From Companilactobacillus ginsenosidimutans (GTDB lineage: Bacteria; Bacillota; Bacilli; Lactobacillales; Lactobacillaceae): 64,000 bases of DNA. The notes under the pieces were generated by a model. It saw only the letters and a list, made by a program, of their open reading frames with translations. It searched no databases and had not been told where the DNA came from. The stretch spans positions 2,170,001 to 2,234,000 of the forward strand of contig NZ_CP012034.1 of NCBI RefSeq assembly GCF_001050475.1, in the 5' to 3' direction. Position numbers and translations under genes: made by a program. This document shows, piece after piece, positions 45,235-54,181 of this stretch (the first letter of the stretch is position 1; each line of letters starts with the position of its first letter).

Positions 45235-45582
45235 GTTGTATATCTCACTTTCAAGAAATTCGTTATATAAAACAATTATGTAAAGTTTAATTTTTTAAAT
45301 TAAGAAATAATAATAAAGAGCGAAAGTAAAAAAATAATGTCGAGCTGTGTCACGTTTTTCACTTTCTAGGGGTAATTATAGCCAGAACTGTTAGCTAGTA
45401 AACAAAAACGTATATACTAAAATTTTCTAAAAATTATGATTAAATTAATTTGGTATAGTCCAGTAAATGGTAGCAATATATTTGAATAATAATTTTTGCC
45501 GATGGAACGTTACGCTGAGCCAAATTCAAGATGCAAAAAAAGCCACCCAGATAATATTCTGAGCGACTTTAGGCGTTACAAA
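45235..45582. other. Intergenic region with promoter and terminator
   Basis: Contains a minus-strand TATAAT (plus 45375-45380) suited to the wall-protein gene, and a minus-strand terminator at 45532-45570 (AGTCGC-CAGA/TCTG-GTGGCT, then T7) for the next gene. No coding sequence seen. Confidence 0.55.
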
Positions 45583-46956
45583 TTATTTTTTGATGTGGGG
45601 ACGCAGTGTATAAGAAAGTAGTAATGAAAGTAATGAGGTAACGATTAAAATATAAAAGCTTGTACCGATTTGAACTGGTCCTGTGACTCCGACACCAGTT
45701 AAAACTGAGGCACTAATTACGTTTGATTGGAAAAGTGCGAAGGAAACAACGTAAATAATTGATGATAGAAGCGCGAACACTTTAACTATTCTAATGCTAC
45801 CTTTGTTTCTGAAATTGGCAGCAATCAACATGATAATTGGTGCGATAAAGCAAATGAATCTAATTGCTGAAGATACATTCATGATCAAGGCTGTTTGAGC
45901 ACCTAGGTTTGCAGTGTAGTTTGCGGCCGAAGAAATTGTACTAGAAAGCGAAACTCCGTTGATAAATGGTCCGGTGACTGAAGCGATAAATCCTACTATG
46001 GCAGAAAAAATAATTAGTTTTTGAGCCCAGTTACGCTTGTGGTTGGACACATTTTCATCTTTATGATGCTTTTTACTACGTGGAATTTCTTCAACGGGTT
46101 GTTGTTGTGACTGTTGAGGTGCTTGGTTGTATTGCTGATTATAATTTGGGTTCTGGTAATTAGTTTGTTGATAACTTTGATTTGAAGCAGGATTTTGAGG
46201 TTGTTGAGTATTTTGAGTAGTCTGATCATCAACCTTATCTTCTGGCTTATGATGAATCATCTTGTTCAATTTAACTTCATTACCGTGAACGATTTGAGAA
46301 GTCAGGAACCAAGCAACTAGAAAGATTGCCAACAAAATCCATGAATAATTTTGTTTAATAAAAAACAGGATTACTACTAATACAACAGCAATGATATCTA
46401 AATAAATATTGTTTTTGAGAAAACGAACCATATTAGTAAACAGTCCATCGTTTTCATCCTCGTTAGTTTGTTGTGAATCAAGCGCACTCTTGATTGAATC
46501 GTCGTCATCGGGATAAACGGGTAAATGGGTGACAGGATCCAAGTGAACTGGACTATCCAATTTCAAATCTGGTGGTGGAGTTGGATGGTTATTCAAGTCT
46601 GCATTTTTTTCAAATTCAGCTTTTTGAGCTGGAGCCATTTGCATTCTTGGATCAAGTTCCTGTTTGGGTTCTTGAGAACTCTTTCCTGACAAATCCCTTA
46701 CATCATAAACTCGAGTTCTATCGTCAACTTCTGGTTTATTTTTTGCTTGTTGTTCACCAGCAGTGTGAGTTTGTTGCTTTTCTTGTGCGTCTAGTTCATG
46801 TTCAATGTCAGATAATGATTTAACAGCATCTTCCTTTTCGGGTTTAGGAGCTGGTTTGTTGTTATTAACATTGATATTTTTTTTCAAAGGCAATCCACAG
46901 TTCTCACAGAAATTCTGATTAGAACTGATTTCATGCCCACAATTTGGACATACCAT
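45583..46956 (-). CDS. Zinc-ribbon, low-complexity, multi-pass membrane protein
   Basis: 457 residues. N-terminal zinc ribbon CPNCGHEISSNQNFCENCG (residues 3-21); long hydrophilic Lys/Asp/Gln-rich linker to about 175; two membrane helices (about 185-225); a Gln/Asn/Tyr-rich linker (QNPNYNQQYNQAP type) at about 245-290; then four membrane helices to the C-terminus, ending RPHIKK. No enzyme domain. Paralogous in design to the next gene upstream. Function unknown; related LAB proteins are annotated only as zinc-ribbon domain proteins. Confidence 0.72.
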   Translation of the reverse strand: MVCPNCGHEISSNQNFCENCGLPLKKNINVNNNKPAPKPEKEDAVKSLSDIEHELDAQEKQQTHTAGEQQAKNKPEVDDRTRVYDVRDLSGKSSQEPKQELDPRMQMAPAQKAEFEKNADLNNHPTPPPDLKLDSPVHLDPVTHLPVYPDDDDSIKSALDSQQTNEDENDGLFTNMVRFLKNNIYLDIIAVVLVVILFFIKQNYSWILLAIFLVAWFLTSQIVHGNEVKLNKMIHHKPEDKVDDQTTQNTQQPQNPASNQSYQQTNYQNPNYNQQYNQAPQQSQQQPVEEIPRSKKHHKDENVSNHKRNWAQKLIIFSAIVGFIASVTGPFINGVSLSSTISSAANYTANLGAQTALIMNVSSAIRFICFIAPIIMLIAANFRNKGSIRIVKVFALLSSIIYVVSFALFQSNVISASVLTGVGVTGPVQIGTSFYILIVTSLLSLLLSYTLRPHIKK

Positions 46957-47064
46957 TTAAATTCCTCCATTAAATCTATACAAGACAATTATACTAGACA
47001 AAATTCTTAATAAAAACAATCCGCCCAAAATTCACAGAAAGGTCACAACTAGGTAATTTGATTG

Positions 47065-47090
47065 AAAAAAAAGAATGCCGAAGCATTCTT
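47065..47090 (-). terminator. Tetraloop terminator
   Basis: AAGAATGC-TTCG-GCATTCTT with T8 on the minus strand, overlapping the stop codon of the gene at 47089. Confidence 0.9.
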
Positions 47091-48651
47091 AGAAATCATT
47101 CATATTATTATTGTTAGGTTGTTGATTAGTAGATTGATTCATACCAGGATTAACTGTTTGATTTTGTCCCATGTTTTGATTCATATTTTGGCTTTGGAAG
47201 TTACCTTGTGCCTGAGCTGTATTCATTTGAGCAGGACGATGTGCTCGTCTGACCCACATAATTGAAGCAACTAAAGCAACGATTGAAGCAATCAGAGTAA
47301 TGTAGTAACTATAACCAAATCCTACAAACGATGCTCCAAATGAAGCCATAGAATCGCCGTCTGATTTTGCACCAATCAATGTAACTCCAAGACCAACTAG
47401 GATAAGGGTTGAAAGTGCGGTACTAATAATTCTGACAATTCCACTAGATTTTCTCTTTAGGAATGAGAAAGCTAATGTGACGATTGGAAGTAAAATGGTT
47501 ACCCATTCGAGAATACGTAGACCAATTGAGTATCCACTAATATCATCAGAAGTTGAGTTTGCACCCATCATGCTACTTCCATCCTCAGCGACGTCAAGTC
47601 CCTGACCGATATGAGTAATTGTTTCAGTAAATGACATTGCTGTACCGCTTGTAGAAAAGCCAGCATCGTCTAATCCTTCTTTTAAGGTTGAGGCAGCGTC
47701 GTTATCGGAGTTACCTAAGCTAACAGAAGAGAAAGTTCCTACAAACAAGAATAATAAACTGACAGCAGCTGCGATAATAACAGTCATTCTAACTTTCTTA
47801 GTTTGACCATTGTCGGCAGCCATCATAGGAGCACCGTTATTATTGCTAGATTTTTTGCTGAACTTAGCACTAATTTGTTGATTAAGTTGAGTAGTATTTC
47901 CTTTATTCTTGTCGGCGAGGAAGTACCAGCCAACAAGCTCAGCAATAAGCACGATAGCACCAAATGTGTAACTGAATATAGCCACAATAATTAGAAGAAT
48001 AATTGCACCAATTGAAATTGCAGCATTAGCGCGAGCAAAAGGCATCATCAAAGACAAAGTCTTTTGGAAATTGCTAGGCTGTTGAGGTTGCCCGTTCATA
48101 TTTTGTTGATTAAAATTTTGGTTAAAATTATTCTGGTTCTGACCAGGATTTTGACCGGGTGCAAATTGATTTTGATTAAATTGATTAGGCTGGTTTTGAG
48201 CCTGATTAAAATTATTTTGTTGATTAGCCTGATTATTTTGGAAGTTATTAGGTTGTTGATTTTGAGGTTGAGCATTGTAATTATTGTTAACTCCAAAATT
48301 TTGAGCTCCGTTGTTAACTTGATTAGGATTAACAGGCTGTTGAGGTTGAACCGGTTGTTGATTTTGTTGAGGTTGAACTGGTTGTTGTGCTTGATTTGCA
48401 TTTACAGTTGGATCCAATTTCACACTGCTGTTTACTGAGCCAGCATTAACTGGTTGCTGTGGCTGTGCTGGTTGAGTAGGTTGTGGTTGAACTGGTGAAA
48501 CTGGTTGTGTTGCTTGAGCGTTATTTGTTGTTTGAGTTTCTGAATTATTTTTAGATGCAGATTTGTTAGCGTATTTTTCGATTGGAAAACCGCATTTGTT
48601 ACAGAACTTTTGTCCTGCAACGATATCTGCCCCGCAGTTTGGACATTTCAT
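47089..48651 (-). CDS. Zinc-ribbon, Gln/Asn-rich, multi-pass membrane protein
   Basis: 520 residues. Zinc ribbon CPNCGADIVAGQKFCNKCG (3-21); residues 35-195 are extremely Gln/Asn/Pro rich (NNFNQAQNQPNQFNQNQF type), prion-like; two membrane helices at about 208-245; a further membrane block from about 285 to 475 with an extracellular loop; and another Gln/Asn-rich tail. Same layout as the gene at 45583, about 130 bp apart on the same strand, but each has its own terminator. No known function. Confidence 0.72.
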   Translation of the reverse strand: MKCPNCGADIVAGQKFCNKCGFPIEKYANKSASKNNSETQTTNNAQATQPVSPVQPQPTQPAQPQQPVNAGSVNSSVKLDPTVNANQAQQPVQPQQNQQPVQPQQPVNPNQVNNGAQNFGVNNNYNAQPQNQQPNNFQNNQANQQNNFNQAQNQPNQFNQNQFAPGQNPGQNQNNFNQNFNQQNMNGQPQQPSNFQKTLSLMMPFARANAAISIGAIILLIIVAIFSYTFGAIVLIAELVGWYFLADKNKGNTTQLNQQISAKFSKKSSNNNGAPMMAADNGQTKKVRMTVIIAAAVSLLFLFVGTFSSVSLGNSDNDAASTLKEGLDDAGFSTSGTAMSFTETITHIGQGLDVAEDGSSMMGANSTSDDISGYSIGLRILEWVTILLPIVTLAFSFLKRKSSGIVRIISTALSTLILVGLGVTLIGAKSDGDSMASFGASFVGFGYSYYITLIASIVALVASIMWVRRAHRPAQMNTAQAQGNFQSQNMNQNMGQNQTVNPGMNQSTNQQPNNNNMNDF

Positions 48652-48756
48652 ATATATTTTCCCCTTGTAATTAAATATAAATTCAATTATATAGAAATTA
48701 TTTATTAATAAAAAGGCGTATATAACATTATTTATATATTTTTAAATTTGAACACA

Positions 48757-48787
48757 TAAAAAAGCTTGAGCAAACGCCCAAGCTTAG
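48757..48787 (-). terminator. Terminator of the MacB-like gene
   Basis: AAGCTTG-GC/GC-CAAGCTT stem with T6 on the minus strand. Confidence 0.82.
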
Positions 48788-48801
48788 TCAATATTGATTG
48801 A

Positions 48802-50754
48802 TTATTCATCTGTAAGTGAATCACGTGGATCAAGTTTTGCAGCACGATGTGAAGGAGCTAGTGCAGCAATTAAACTAATTACGATACTTACCACAATACC
48901 AAAGATGGCATTTCCTGGTGAGATATTTACGATTGTTGCTTTAAAGGCGTTCTGGGTGGCTGAATTGGCAGCAAACTGAACGAGATAGGCGATGATGACC
49001 GCAAATGTACCTGACACTAACCCAATCAAGAATGATTCGGAAATAAACATGTTTCGAATATCTTTCTTTCTGGCACCAATGGCACGTAAGATACCAATTT
49101 CGTGAGTTCTTTCAGAAACACTGATGTATAGAACTACGATGATCATAATTGCTGAAACTACTAGAGAAATTCCGGCGATTGCTGCAAGGACATCAAAGGC
49201 GAGTTTCAAGTATGTATTAAGAGAATCGATAATTGCACCGACACCAGTAATTGTATAAGCAGGAACTTTCTTTCCCTTGGCGTTAGTAGTTTTGTACCCC
49301 TTAATTTTGTCCTGAATAGCTTTGACATTTAGTGTATTATCAGCCGTCAAAGTCACAAAGTTAGGTTTTATACTGACATTGTAATTTGATGAAGCACTCT
49401 TCAACGTATCATATGAAATGGCAGTTGAACCAGATTTGATGATACCTGAAATAGTTAGCTTAGTTTGAACTTGAACCGGTTTCTTGTCCTTATCTTGAGA
49501 AGGGATGTAAATAGTTAACTTCTTGCCAACTAGACTCTTGTAATGTTTCTTATTAATACGATTTGCATCGGATTTAAGCAAGATAATTTCATTTTTACCA
49601 GGTTTACTTCCGGCGATAATGTCACCCGTTTTTTCAGTGGCATTCCAAGTCTGGAAATATGGAACTGCAATAGTTTTCTTTTCATAACGAACCTTAGGTG
49701 CTTGAGCAAAATAAGCTTTCTCAATCTTCTTAACATGATCAATCTTGGCAAATTTTTGCATATCTGTATCTGACATGGTGATGTCTGAAGAATCGGTTGA
49801 ACTATTCACCTGACTGCTGGCAACGTTTTTGGTAACTTGAATTGCGTTCGGATTAACTTGATTCGACATTTGCTTGTTGATGTATCCAGTAATACCAGAA
49901 CCTAACCCCAGCATGAAGATTACTGAGAAAATACCAATTGCAGCACCGAGAATGATTAAGATGTTCCGTCCTTTGGTGTAAAGCATGTGTTCCCAAGCTA
50001 GTCGGAAGGTGTCTCCAAAGCTTAAATGAGTAATTTTCTTTTCGCGGCGGAAATTTGATGCAAGGTATTTTTGTCTAATACTTGTGTCAGAATCGATGAC
50101 ACCATTGGCTAAGTGAACGATTCTTGTACCATAGTTAGCCACTGTTTGTGAGTGAGTAACAGCGATAACTAATTTACCTTCCTGAGCAATTTCGTCCAAA
50201 ATACGTAAGACTTCAGTAGTATTTTGACCATCCAAGGCACCAGTAGGTTCGTCGGCGATAATAATTTCAGGATCGTTTGCCAACGCACGGGCAATGGCAA
50301 CACGCTGCTTTTGTCCACCGGAAAGCTGATTTGGATGTTTATCCATTTGATCAGATAAGCCAACTTTGGTTAACAATTCTTTAGCACGTTCAGTTCTTTG
50401 GTGACGGCCGAGCGTCGACATCTCAAGTGGAACTAGAACATTTTCCAATACAGTTAAATGACTAATTAAGTGGAAGCTTTGGAAAACAAATCCCACTGTG
50501 TGGCTACGATAGTTATCTAGAGCTTTGTTGGAACCTTTCTTGAGAGATTTACCATCAACTAGAATGTCACCCTCAAATTGTGAGTCTAGTCCACCAATGG
50601 TATTCAGTAGGGTAGTTTTACCACCACCAGATTCACCTAGAATCGAAACGAATTCGCCACGATCCAAGCTTAAATTAATACCCTTTAAGACTGGAAATTT
50701 TTTCTTTCCGAGATAAAAGGATTTTTGGACATTCTTAAGCTCCAAAAAACTCAT
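48802..50754 (-). CDS. MacB-like ABC transporter, fused ATPase and permease
   Basis: 650 residues. Residues 1-225: ATPase with [12 protein letters not shown] (Walker A), [15 protein letters not shown] (signature) and [12 protein letters not shown] (Walker B). Residue ~265 onwards: membrane helix, extracellular MacB core, then three C-terminal FtsX helices with [21 protein letters not shown] fused half-transporter that dimerises; such proteins export peptides or antibiotics, or act in mechanotransmission. No adaptor gene (MacA-like) is nearby. Confidence 0.92.
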   Translation of the reverse strand: MSFLELKNVQKSFYLGKKKFPVLKGINLSLDRGEFVSILGESGGGKTTLLNTIGGLDSQFEGDILVDGKSLKKGSNKALDNYRSHTVGFVFQSFHLISHLTVLENVLVPLEMSTLGRHQRTERAKELLTKVGLSDQMDKHPNQLSGGQKQRVAIARALANDPEIIIADEPTGALDGQNTTEVLRILDEIAQEGKLVIAVTHSQTVANYGTRIVHLANGVIDSDTSIRQKYLASNFRREKKITHLSFGDTFRLAWEHMLYTKGRNILIILGAAIGIFSVIFMLGLGSGITGYINKQMSNQVNPNAIQVTKNVASSQVNSSTDSSDITMSDTDMQKFAKIDHVKKIEKAYFAQAPKVRYEKKTIAVPYFQTWNATEKTGDIIAGSKPGKNEIILLKSDANRINKKHYKSLVGKKLTIYIPSQDKDKKPVQVQTKLTISGIIKSGSTAISYDTLKSASSNYNVSIKPNFVTLTADNTLNVKAIQDKIKGYKTTNAKGKKVPAYTITGVGAIIDSLNTYLKLAFDVLAAIAGISLVVSAIMIIVVLYISVSERTHEIGILRAIGARKKDIRNMFISESFLIGLVSGTFAVIIAYLVQFAANSATQNAFKATIVNISPGNAIFGIVVSIVISLIAALAPSHRAAKLDPRDSLTDE

Positions 50755-50811
50755 ACATTTCTCCCCATTCCTGAAAATATGTTTTTGAATATAGTGATTA
50801 TAAAGGTTTTA

Positions 50812-51567
50812 TTACTCCAAGTAAATGGAACGCAAGGCTTGTAGTGCCTTCGCGTCTACTCCCAAGGCACTATTTAAATAATTATCAAAAGTACCGTAAT
50901 AATGTTCTATAGCCTCAAAAACAGAAGTGATACTTTCAACGTCTGCTTTGGTCATATTCATTTTGTTGCGGATTTTATTTCCTTTAGAATCGTCATTTAA
51001 AATTTTCTCTACGTCTGAAGAATTTTCGTACATCAAATTGGTTAGCAAATAATCCTGGACAATTGTCTCAGTATCAACTTGCAGGGCTTTAAGTATGAGA
51101 ATTGCTCCAACGCCTGTGCGGTCCTTACCGGCAGCACAATGGAAGAGAACAGATTTATCGGGCTCAGTATTCTCCAACAATAGTTGGAAAAGTAGTGCAT
51201 AAGATTGTTGAGCATGCTGATCCAAAACAACGCTTTGATAAATCATGCCTAAATATGAGTCAGAATTTTGTTTTAATACATTAGTTAGTTTTTCACCGTT
51301 TCCCTTGAGCGGATAAACTGGGTCAGGATAGACTTTGTAAAAATCTGATTGAACATCTGGCCACATTTCTTGTTCATTCATGGATCGGAAATCAACGACA
51401 TATTTCAAGCCATATTTCTTCAGAAACTTTAATGTTTTTGGAGTTAAATTACTAATGTCACCTGAACGAAGAAGTTTTTGATATTTAACTTTTTTCCCAG
51501 TGGTAGTAGGGTAACCACCAAGTTCTCTTAAATTTATTGCACCCTCGAGGTCTAAAAGTCTTTTCAT
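50812..51567 (-). CDS. Tyrosine/dual-specificity phosphatase
   Basis: 251 residues from ATG 51567, preceded by AAGGAGG; a longer upstream reading is unsupported. The P-loop HCAAGKDRTGVGA near residue 147 carries the nucleophile Cys and Arg. The general-acid Asp is probably in the upstream loop. The N-terminus NLRELGGY matches the LipA/protein-tyrosine phosphatase type (Tyr_phosphatase3). Phosphoprotein or phosphoinositide substrates are possible. Divergent from the glycosyltransferase. Confidence 0.9.
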   Translation of the reverse strand: MKRLLDLEGAINLRELGGYPTTTGKKVKYQKLLRSGDISNLTPKTLKFLKKYGLKYVVDFRSMNEQEMWPDVQSDFYKVYPDPVYPLKGNGEKLTNVLKQNSDSYLGMIYQSVVLDQHAQQSYALLFQLLLENTEPDKSVLFHCAAGKDRTGVGAILILKALQVDTETIVQDYLLTNLMYENSSDVEKILNDDSKGNKIRNKMNMTKADVESITSVFEAIEHYYGTFDNYLNSALGVDAKALQALRSIYLE

Positions 51568-51629
51568 GTTTGCCTCCTTATATTGCGTATTTGATGTTGT
51601 TAGAAGTAAAATAATGTTAAGGTGATTCA

Positions 51630-52400
51630 ATGATAAATAAAAAACTGTCAATTATTCTGTCAGCTTATAATGTTGAAAATTATATTTCCAAAACTATTGA
51701 TTCACTCGCAAATCAGACGTCTAATAATTTTGAGGTAATCGCCGTTGATGATTGTTCAACTGATGATACTGTAAAAATCCTACAAGATTATGAGGAAAAA
51801 TACGACTGGCTGCGGGTTGTTTGTCACGCGCAAAATGCTGGTGCTTCAGCTGCCAGAAATACTGGGCTGAAATTGACTACTAGCGAATTGGTTACATTTA
51901 TCGATGGTGACGATTGGGTTGAGCCTAGTTACGTCGAATACTTTTTAGACAAGTTTTCTGAGATGCCGAATGTCGACTTAGTAAGTTGTGGATTTTTCAT
52001 TGATTCCAAAAATGGTAAGAGTAAGCCACAGTTGGAGAAAAAAGAACTTGGCCAAGTTAGTCGTGATGAAGCCATCAAACAGATTATAAAGATGAATGGT
52101 TCGGTAATGGGTTATGCTTGGAATAAAGCCTACCGTCGTTCAATTATTGAAGAAAATGAGTTGAAATTTCCAACTGATTTAACTTTGATGGAAGATCAAT
52201 TGTTCAATGTTCAATACGCAACTGTTGCTGAAAACTTTTATTTAAACGACAAACCTCTATATCACTACGTTTCTCGTAAGGACAGTATCACTAAAAAGTT
52301 CGATATGGAAAATGTTAGGGATGTCGGTGTAGCCACAATGAAGGTCTACAAGACAATTCATCAGGGCACCAAGGAAGAACGTCAACAGGAAGAAACTTAA
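51630..52400 (+). CDS. Family 2 glycosyltransferase
   Basis: 256 residues. GT-A fold: LSIILSAYNVENYI, AVDDCSTDDT, NAGASAARNTGL and the metal-binding TFIDGDDW. The C-terminal part (EDQLFNVQYA) is present but the protein is short, without membrane helices. Stand-alone; probably adds sugars to a surface polymer or glycoprotein. Not in a polysaccharide cluster. Confidence 0.9.
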   Translation: MINKKLSIILSAYNVENYISKTIDSLANQTSNNFEVIAVDDCSTDDTVKILQDYEEKYDWLRVVCHAQNAGASAARNTGLKLTTSELVTFIDGDDWVEPSYVEYFLDKFSEMPNVDLVSCGFFIDSKNGKSKPQLEKKELGQVSRDEAIKQIIKMNGSVMGYAWNKAYRRSIIEENELKFPTDLTLMEDQLFNVQYATVAENFYLNDKPLYHYVSRKDSITKKFDMENVRDVGVATMKVYKTIHQGTKEERQQEET

Positions 52401-52411
52401 AAGTATCAACT

Positions 52412-52439
52412 AATAAGACCGTGAAGGTCTTATTTTTTT
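52412..52439 (+). terminator. Terminator of the glycosyltransferase gene
   Basis: AATAAGACC-gtga-GGTCTTATT with T7. Confidence 0.85.
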
Positions 52440-52507
52440 GTCTCCAGCCTCTATTTTATCAAATTTTTGATAAAAGTAAGCGGTTTTATTAAGTGTGAGC
52501 AATTTAA

Positions 52508-52536
52508 TTGTCTGATAATACCATAGGGGGTATAGT
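52508..52536 (+). promoter_or_regulatory. Thioredoxin promoter with CsoR-type operator
   Basis: TTGTCT (52508-52513), 17-nt spacer, TATAGT (52531-52536). The dyad ATACC-N6-GGTAT (52518-52533) with a G5 tract overlaps spacer and -10, matching known CsoR operators. The CsoR-like gene lies in the same operon. Confidence 0.75.
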
Positions 52537-52564
52537 ATGAATATAGTTTGCAGGAGGTATGAAT

Positions 52565-52894
52565 ATGGAAACAAATGTTAAAGAAATCCACGATTCAAAT
52601 TATGAACAAGAAACAAGTACTGGTGTGACAGTAGTCGACTTTAGAGCAGACTGGTGTCCACCATGTAAGATGATGGATCCCATTCTGAAAGCATTATCCG
52701 CTAATGATCAGTTGGGTGATAAAGTTAAGTTTACGTCAATCAACGTTGATAATGATCCACAAACCGCCGCTCAATTAGGCGTTCAAGGAATTCCAACATT
52801 CTTAATTAAAAAAGATGGTAAAATAGTAAGTACAATGGTTGGAGCCAGGCCAAAAGACGCATTTAGAGCCGAAATTGAGAAACATCTCAATTAA
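52565..52894 (+). CDS. Thioredoxin-like protein, WCPPC active site
   Basis: 109 residues from ATG 52565, 7 nt after AGGAGG; the earlier ATG at 52559 lies too close. Thioredoxin fold with DFRADWCPPCKMMDPIL, cis-Pro in GIPTFLI and GARPKDAF. The dipeptide is Pro-Pro instead of Gly-Pro, which should alter redox potential. Co-transcribed with a CsoR-like repressor. Confidence 0.9.
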   Translation: METNVKEIHDSNYEQETSTGVTVVDFRADWCPPCKMMDPILKALSANDQLGDKVKFTSINVDNDPQTAAQLGVQGIPTFLIKKDGKIVSTMVGARPKDAFRAEIEKHLN

Positions 52895-52910
52895 TCAAAC
52901 TGACTCTTCT

Positions 52911-52925
52911 TACCTCAGGGGGTAT
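52911..52925 (+). promoter_or_regulatory. Second CsoR-type operator-like site
   Basis: TACC-N6-GGTA (TACCTCAGGGGGTA) nearly repeats the promoter site and overlaps the ribosome-binding region of the repressor gene at 52930. Confidence 0.55.
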
Positions 52926-52929
52926 ATGA

Positions 52930-53199
52930 ATGAATAAAGAGTCAGAACAAATAAATAGTGACAAAATAAAATTAAGACTAAAGAAATCATATGGGCAACT
53001 TGATGGCATCATGAAAATGATGGATGATGGGCGACCTTGTGAGGACGTTTTAGTCCAACTATCAGCTGTAAAGTCCAGTATTGATAAAGCAATGAAGCTT
53101 GTCATTGCTCAAAATATTCGACAAAGCGTTGAGGATATCGGGGATGACGATATCGAGAATTTGCAACATTCATTGGATTTGTTGTTGAAGACTAAATAG
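52930..53199 (+). CDS. CsoR/FrmR/CstR-type repressor with a single Cys
   Basis: 89-residue all-helical DUF156 protein: RLKKSYGQLDGIMKMMDDGRPCEDVLVQLSAV split across its helices is the family signature. Cys37 is kept, but the copper-ligand His and second Cys of CsoR are Asn62 and Ser66, and the second Cys of CstR is also missing. A thiol- or other ligand-responsive repressor is inferred. It shares an operon and an operator motif with the thioredoxin. Confidence 0.88.
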   Translation: MNKESEQINSDKIKLRLKKSYGQLDGIMKMMDDGRPCEDVLVQLSAVKSSIDKAMKLVIAQNIRQSVEDIGDDDIENLQHSLDLLLKTK

Positions 53200-53201
53200 G
53201 T

Positions 53202-53240
53202 AAAGGACGAAATTGAGTTTCTCAATTTCGTCCTTTTTTT
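53202..53240 (+). terminator. Terminator of the thioredoxin operon
   Basis: A 16-bp perfect stem (AAAGGACGAAATTGAG and complement) with T7. Confidence 0.92.
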
Positions 53241-53258
53241 AGTTATGAAAAAGTTTAC

Positions 53259-53319
53259 AAAAAAAGCTTCAGACTGTATTTATACATTTGCTTTCGTATA
53301 AATTGTCTGAAGCTTTTTT
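53259..53319 (-). terminator. Terminator of the small gene at 53322
   Basis: A 15-bp stem AAAAAAGCTTCAGAC/GTCTGAAGCTTTTTT continuing into GTATTTATAC-like pairing; T-run on the minus strand. Confidence 0.85.
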
Positions 53320-53321
53320 GA

Positions 53322-53561
53322 TTAAATTTTCTTTTTAATATGATAAGGAACTACGCTCTTATCAGTATCTTTAACACTACTTTTTTCGTCGGTAGCAAAA
53401 TATACTGCAAAGCTCTTTTTATTTGTCGCATCTTCAGCGATAATTAAGGATGATTCATAAGGATCTTTTGCTTTATATATTTGAGCGCCACGAACAGCTT
53501 CCCCAAAGTCACGTGAGTTTGCAATTGCGTCTCCTGGGTTGAAAAATACCATTTCGTCCAT
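53322..53561 (-). CDS. Small conserved-looking protein, unknown
   Basis: 79 residues from ATG 53561 (AAAGGA spaced 10 nt; the GTG at 53570 lies too close). Starts MDEMVFFNPGDAIANSRDFG; acidic/Lys-rich with no Cys. No family recognised. Its 5' region holds a cluster of strong hairpins. Confidence 0.6.
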   Translation of the reverse strand: MDEMVFFNPGDAIANSRDFGEAVRGAQIYKAKDPYESSLIIAEDATNKKSFAVYFATDEKSSVKDTDKSVVPYHIKKKI

Positions 53562-53578
53562 TGTTAACACATCCTTTT

Positions 53579-53712
53579 AGTTACCCTTAATGTCTTCGAC
53601 ATTTAGGGTAACTCACGTCGAAGGTCCAGTGGACCTTTGACGCATACGACTAAATGTTTATTCACACTAAAGGAGAGTGTCTAAAGTGCAGTCAAACGAC
53701 AACGCACCTTAG
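53579..53712. other. Cluster of four hairpins
   Basis: Four consecutive hairpins: 53579-53613 (AGTTACCCTTAATGTC arm), 53617-53641 (AAGGTCC/GGACCTT), 53664-53680 (ACACT/AGTGT) and 53681-53712 (CTAAAGTGC/GCACCTTAG). They lie in the 5' region of the small minus-strand gene and upstream of the YueI gene. No T-runs, so not ordinary terminators. Confidence 0.55.
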
Positions 53713-53784
53713 TTGTTAACTACTATTATACAATTAATACTAACTTTGGGGTAGTTATTTACGAAATTTTGAAAGGGGTACCAC

Positions 53785-54165
53785 ATGAGTAGCGTTGAAG
53801 ATTATATCAAAAAGAATATTTTTGGTAAGCCACAAGTTAAGCCGGATGAGAAAAATAAATTTCTTGGCAATTTTGCGGAACGTGTCGGAATTGCTTTAAC
53901 AGTGGCCCAAATTAAGAATTTGGATAACATTCAGACGGTTGAAAAGGTTATGAAAAAGTATCCAGACTATCATTTGTATTTAAATGGTAAAATTGATAGT
54001 TATTTAATGGACGAATATCTCAAATTAAGTGTAAAATTGAACTATAATTTTACCATCGTCATGCAATCACCAGTTAGAAATGGTAAGAATAAAGTTACTG
54101 ATGAGGACATGGGTTTAGTAATAGCCGATGAAAGTAAGCCAATAAGTTCGCCTGTCATTCTGTAA
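53785..54165 (+). CDS. YueI family protein (DUF1694)
   Basis: 126 residues with the DUF1694 pattern: EDYIKKNIFGKPQVKPDEKN, LGNFAERVGIALTVAQIKN and ending VIADESKPISSPVIL. Function unknown in Firmicutes. GAAAGGGG before the ATG. It is followed after 16 bp by the PRPP synthetase gene. Confidence 0.87.
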   Translation: MSSVEDYIKKNIFGKPQVKPDEKNKFLGNFAERVGIALTVAQIKNLDNIQTVEKVMKKYPDYHLYLNGKIDSYLMDEYLKLSVKLNYNFTIVMQSPVRNGKNKVTDEDMGLVIADESKPISSPVIL

Positions 54166-54181
54166 ATTTTTGGAGGAAAAT

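Noticed and set aside
43925..45283. A 452-codon open frame antisense to the wall protein
   Set aside because: It is Val/Ala repeat sequence produced by reading Thr/Ala/Pro repeat codons backwards; no ribosome site, no domain, and its length follows from the lack of stops in the repeats.
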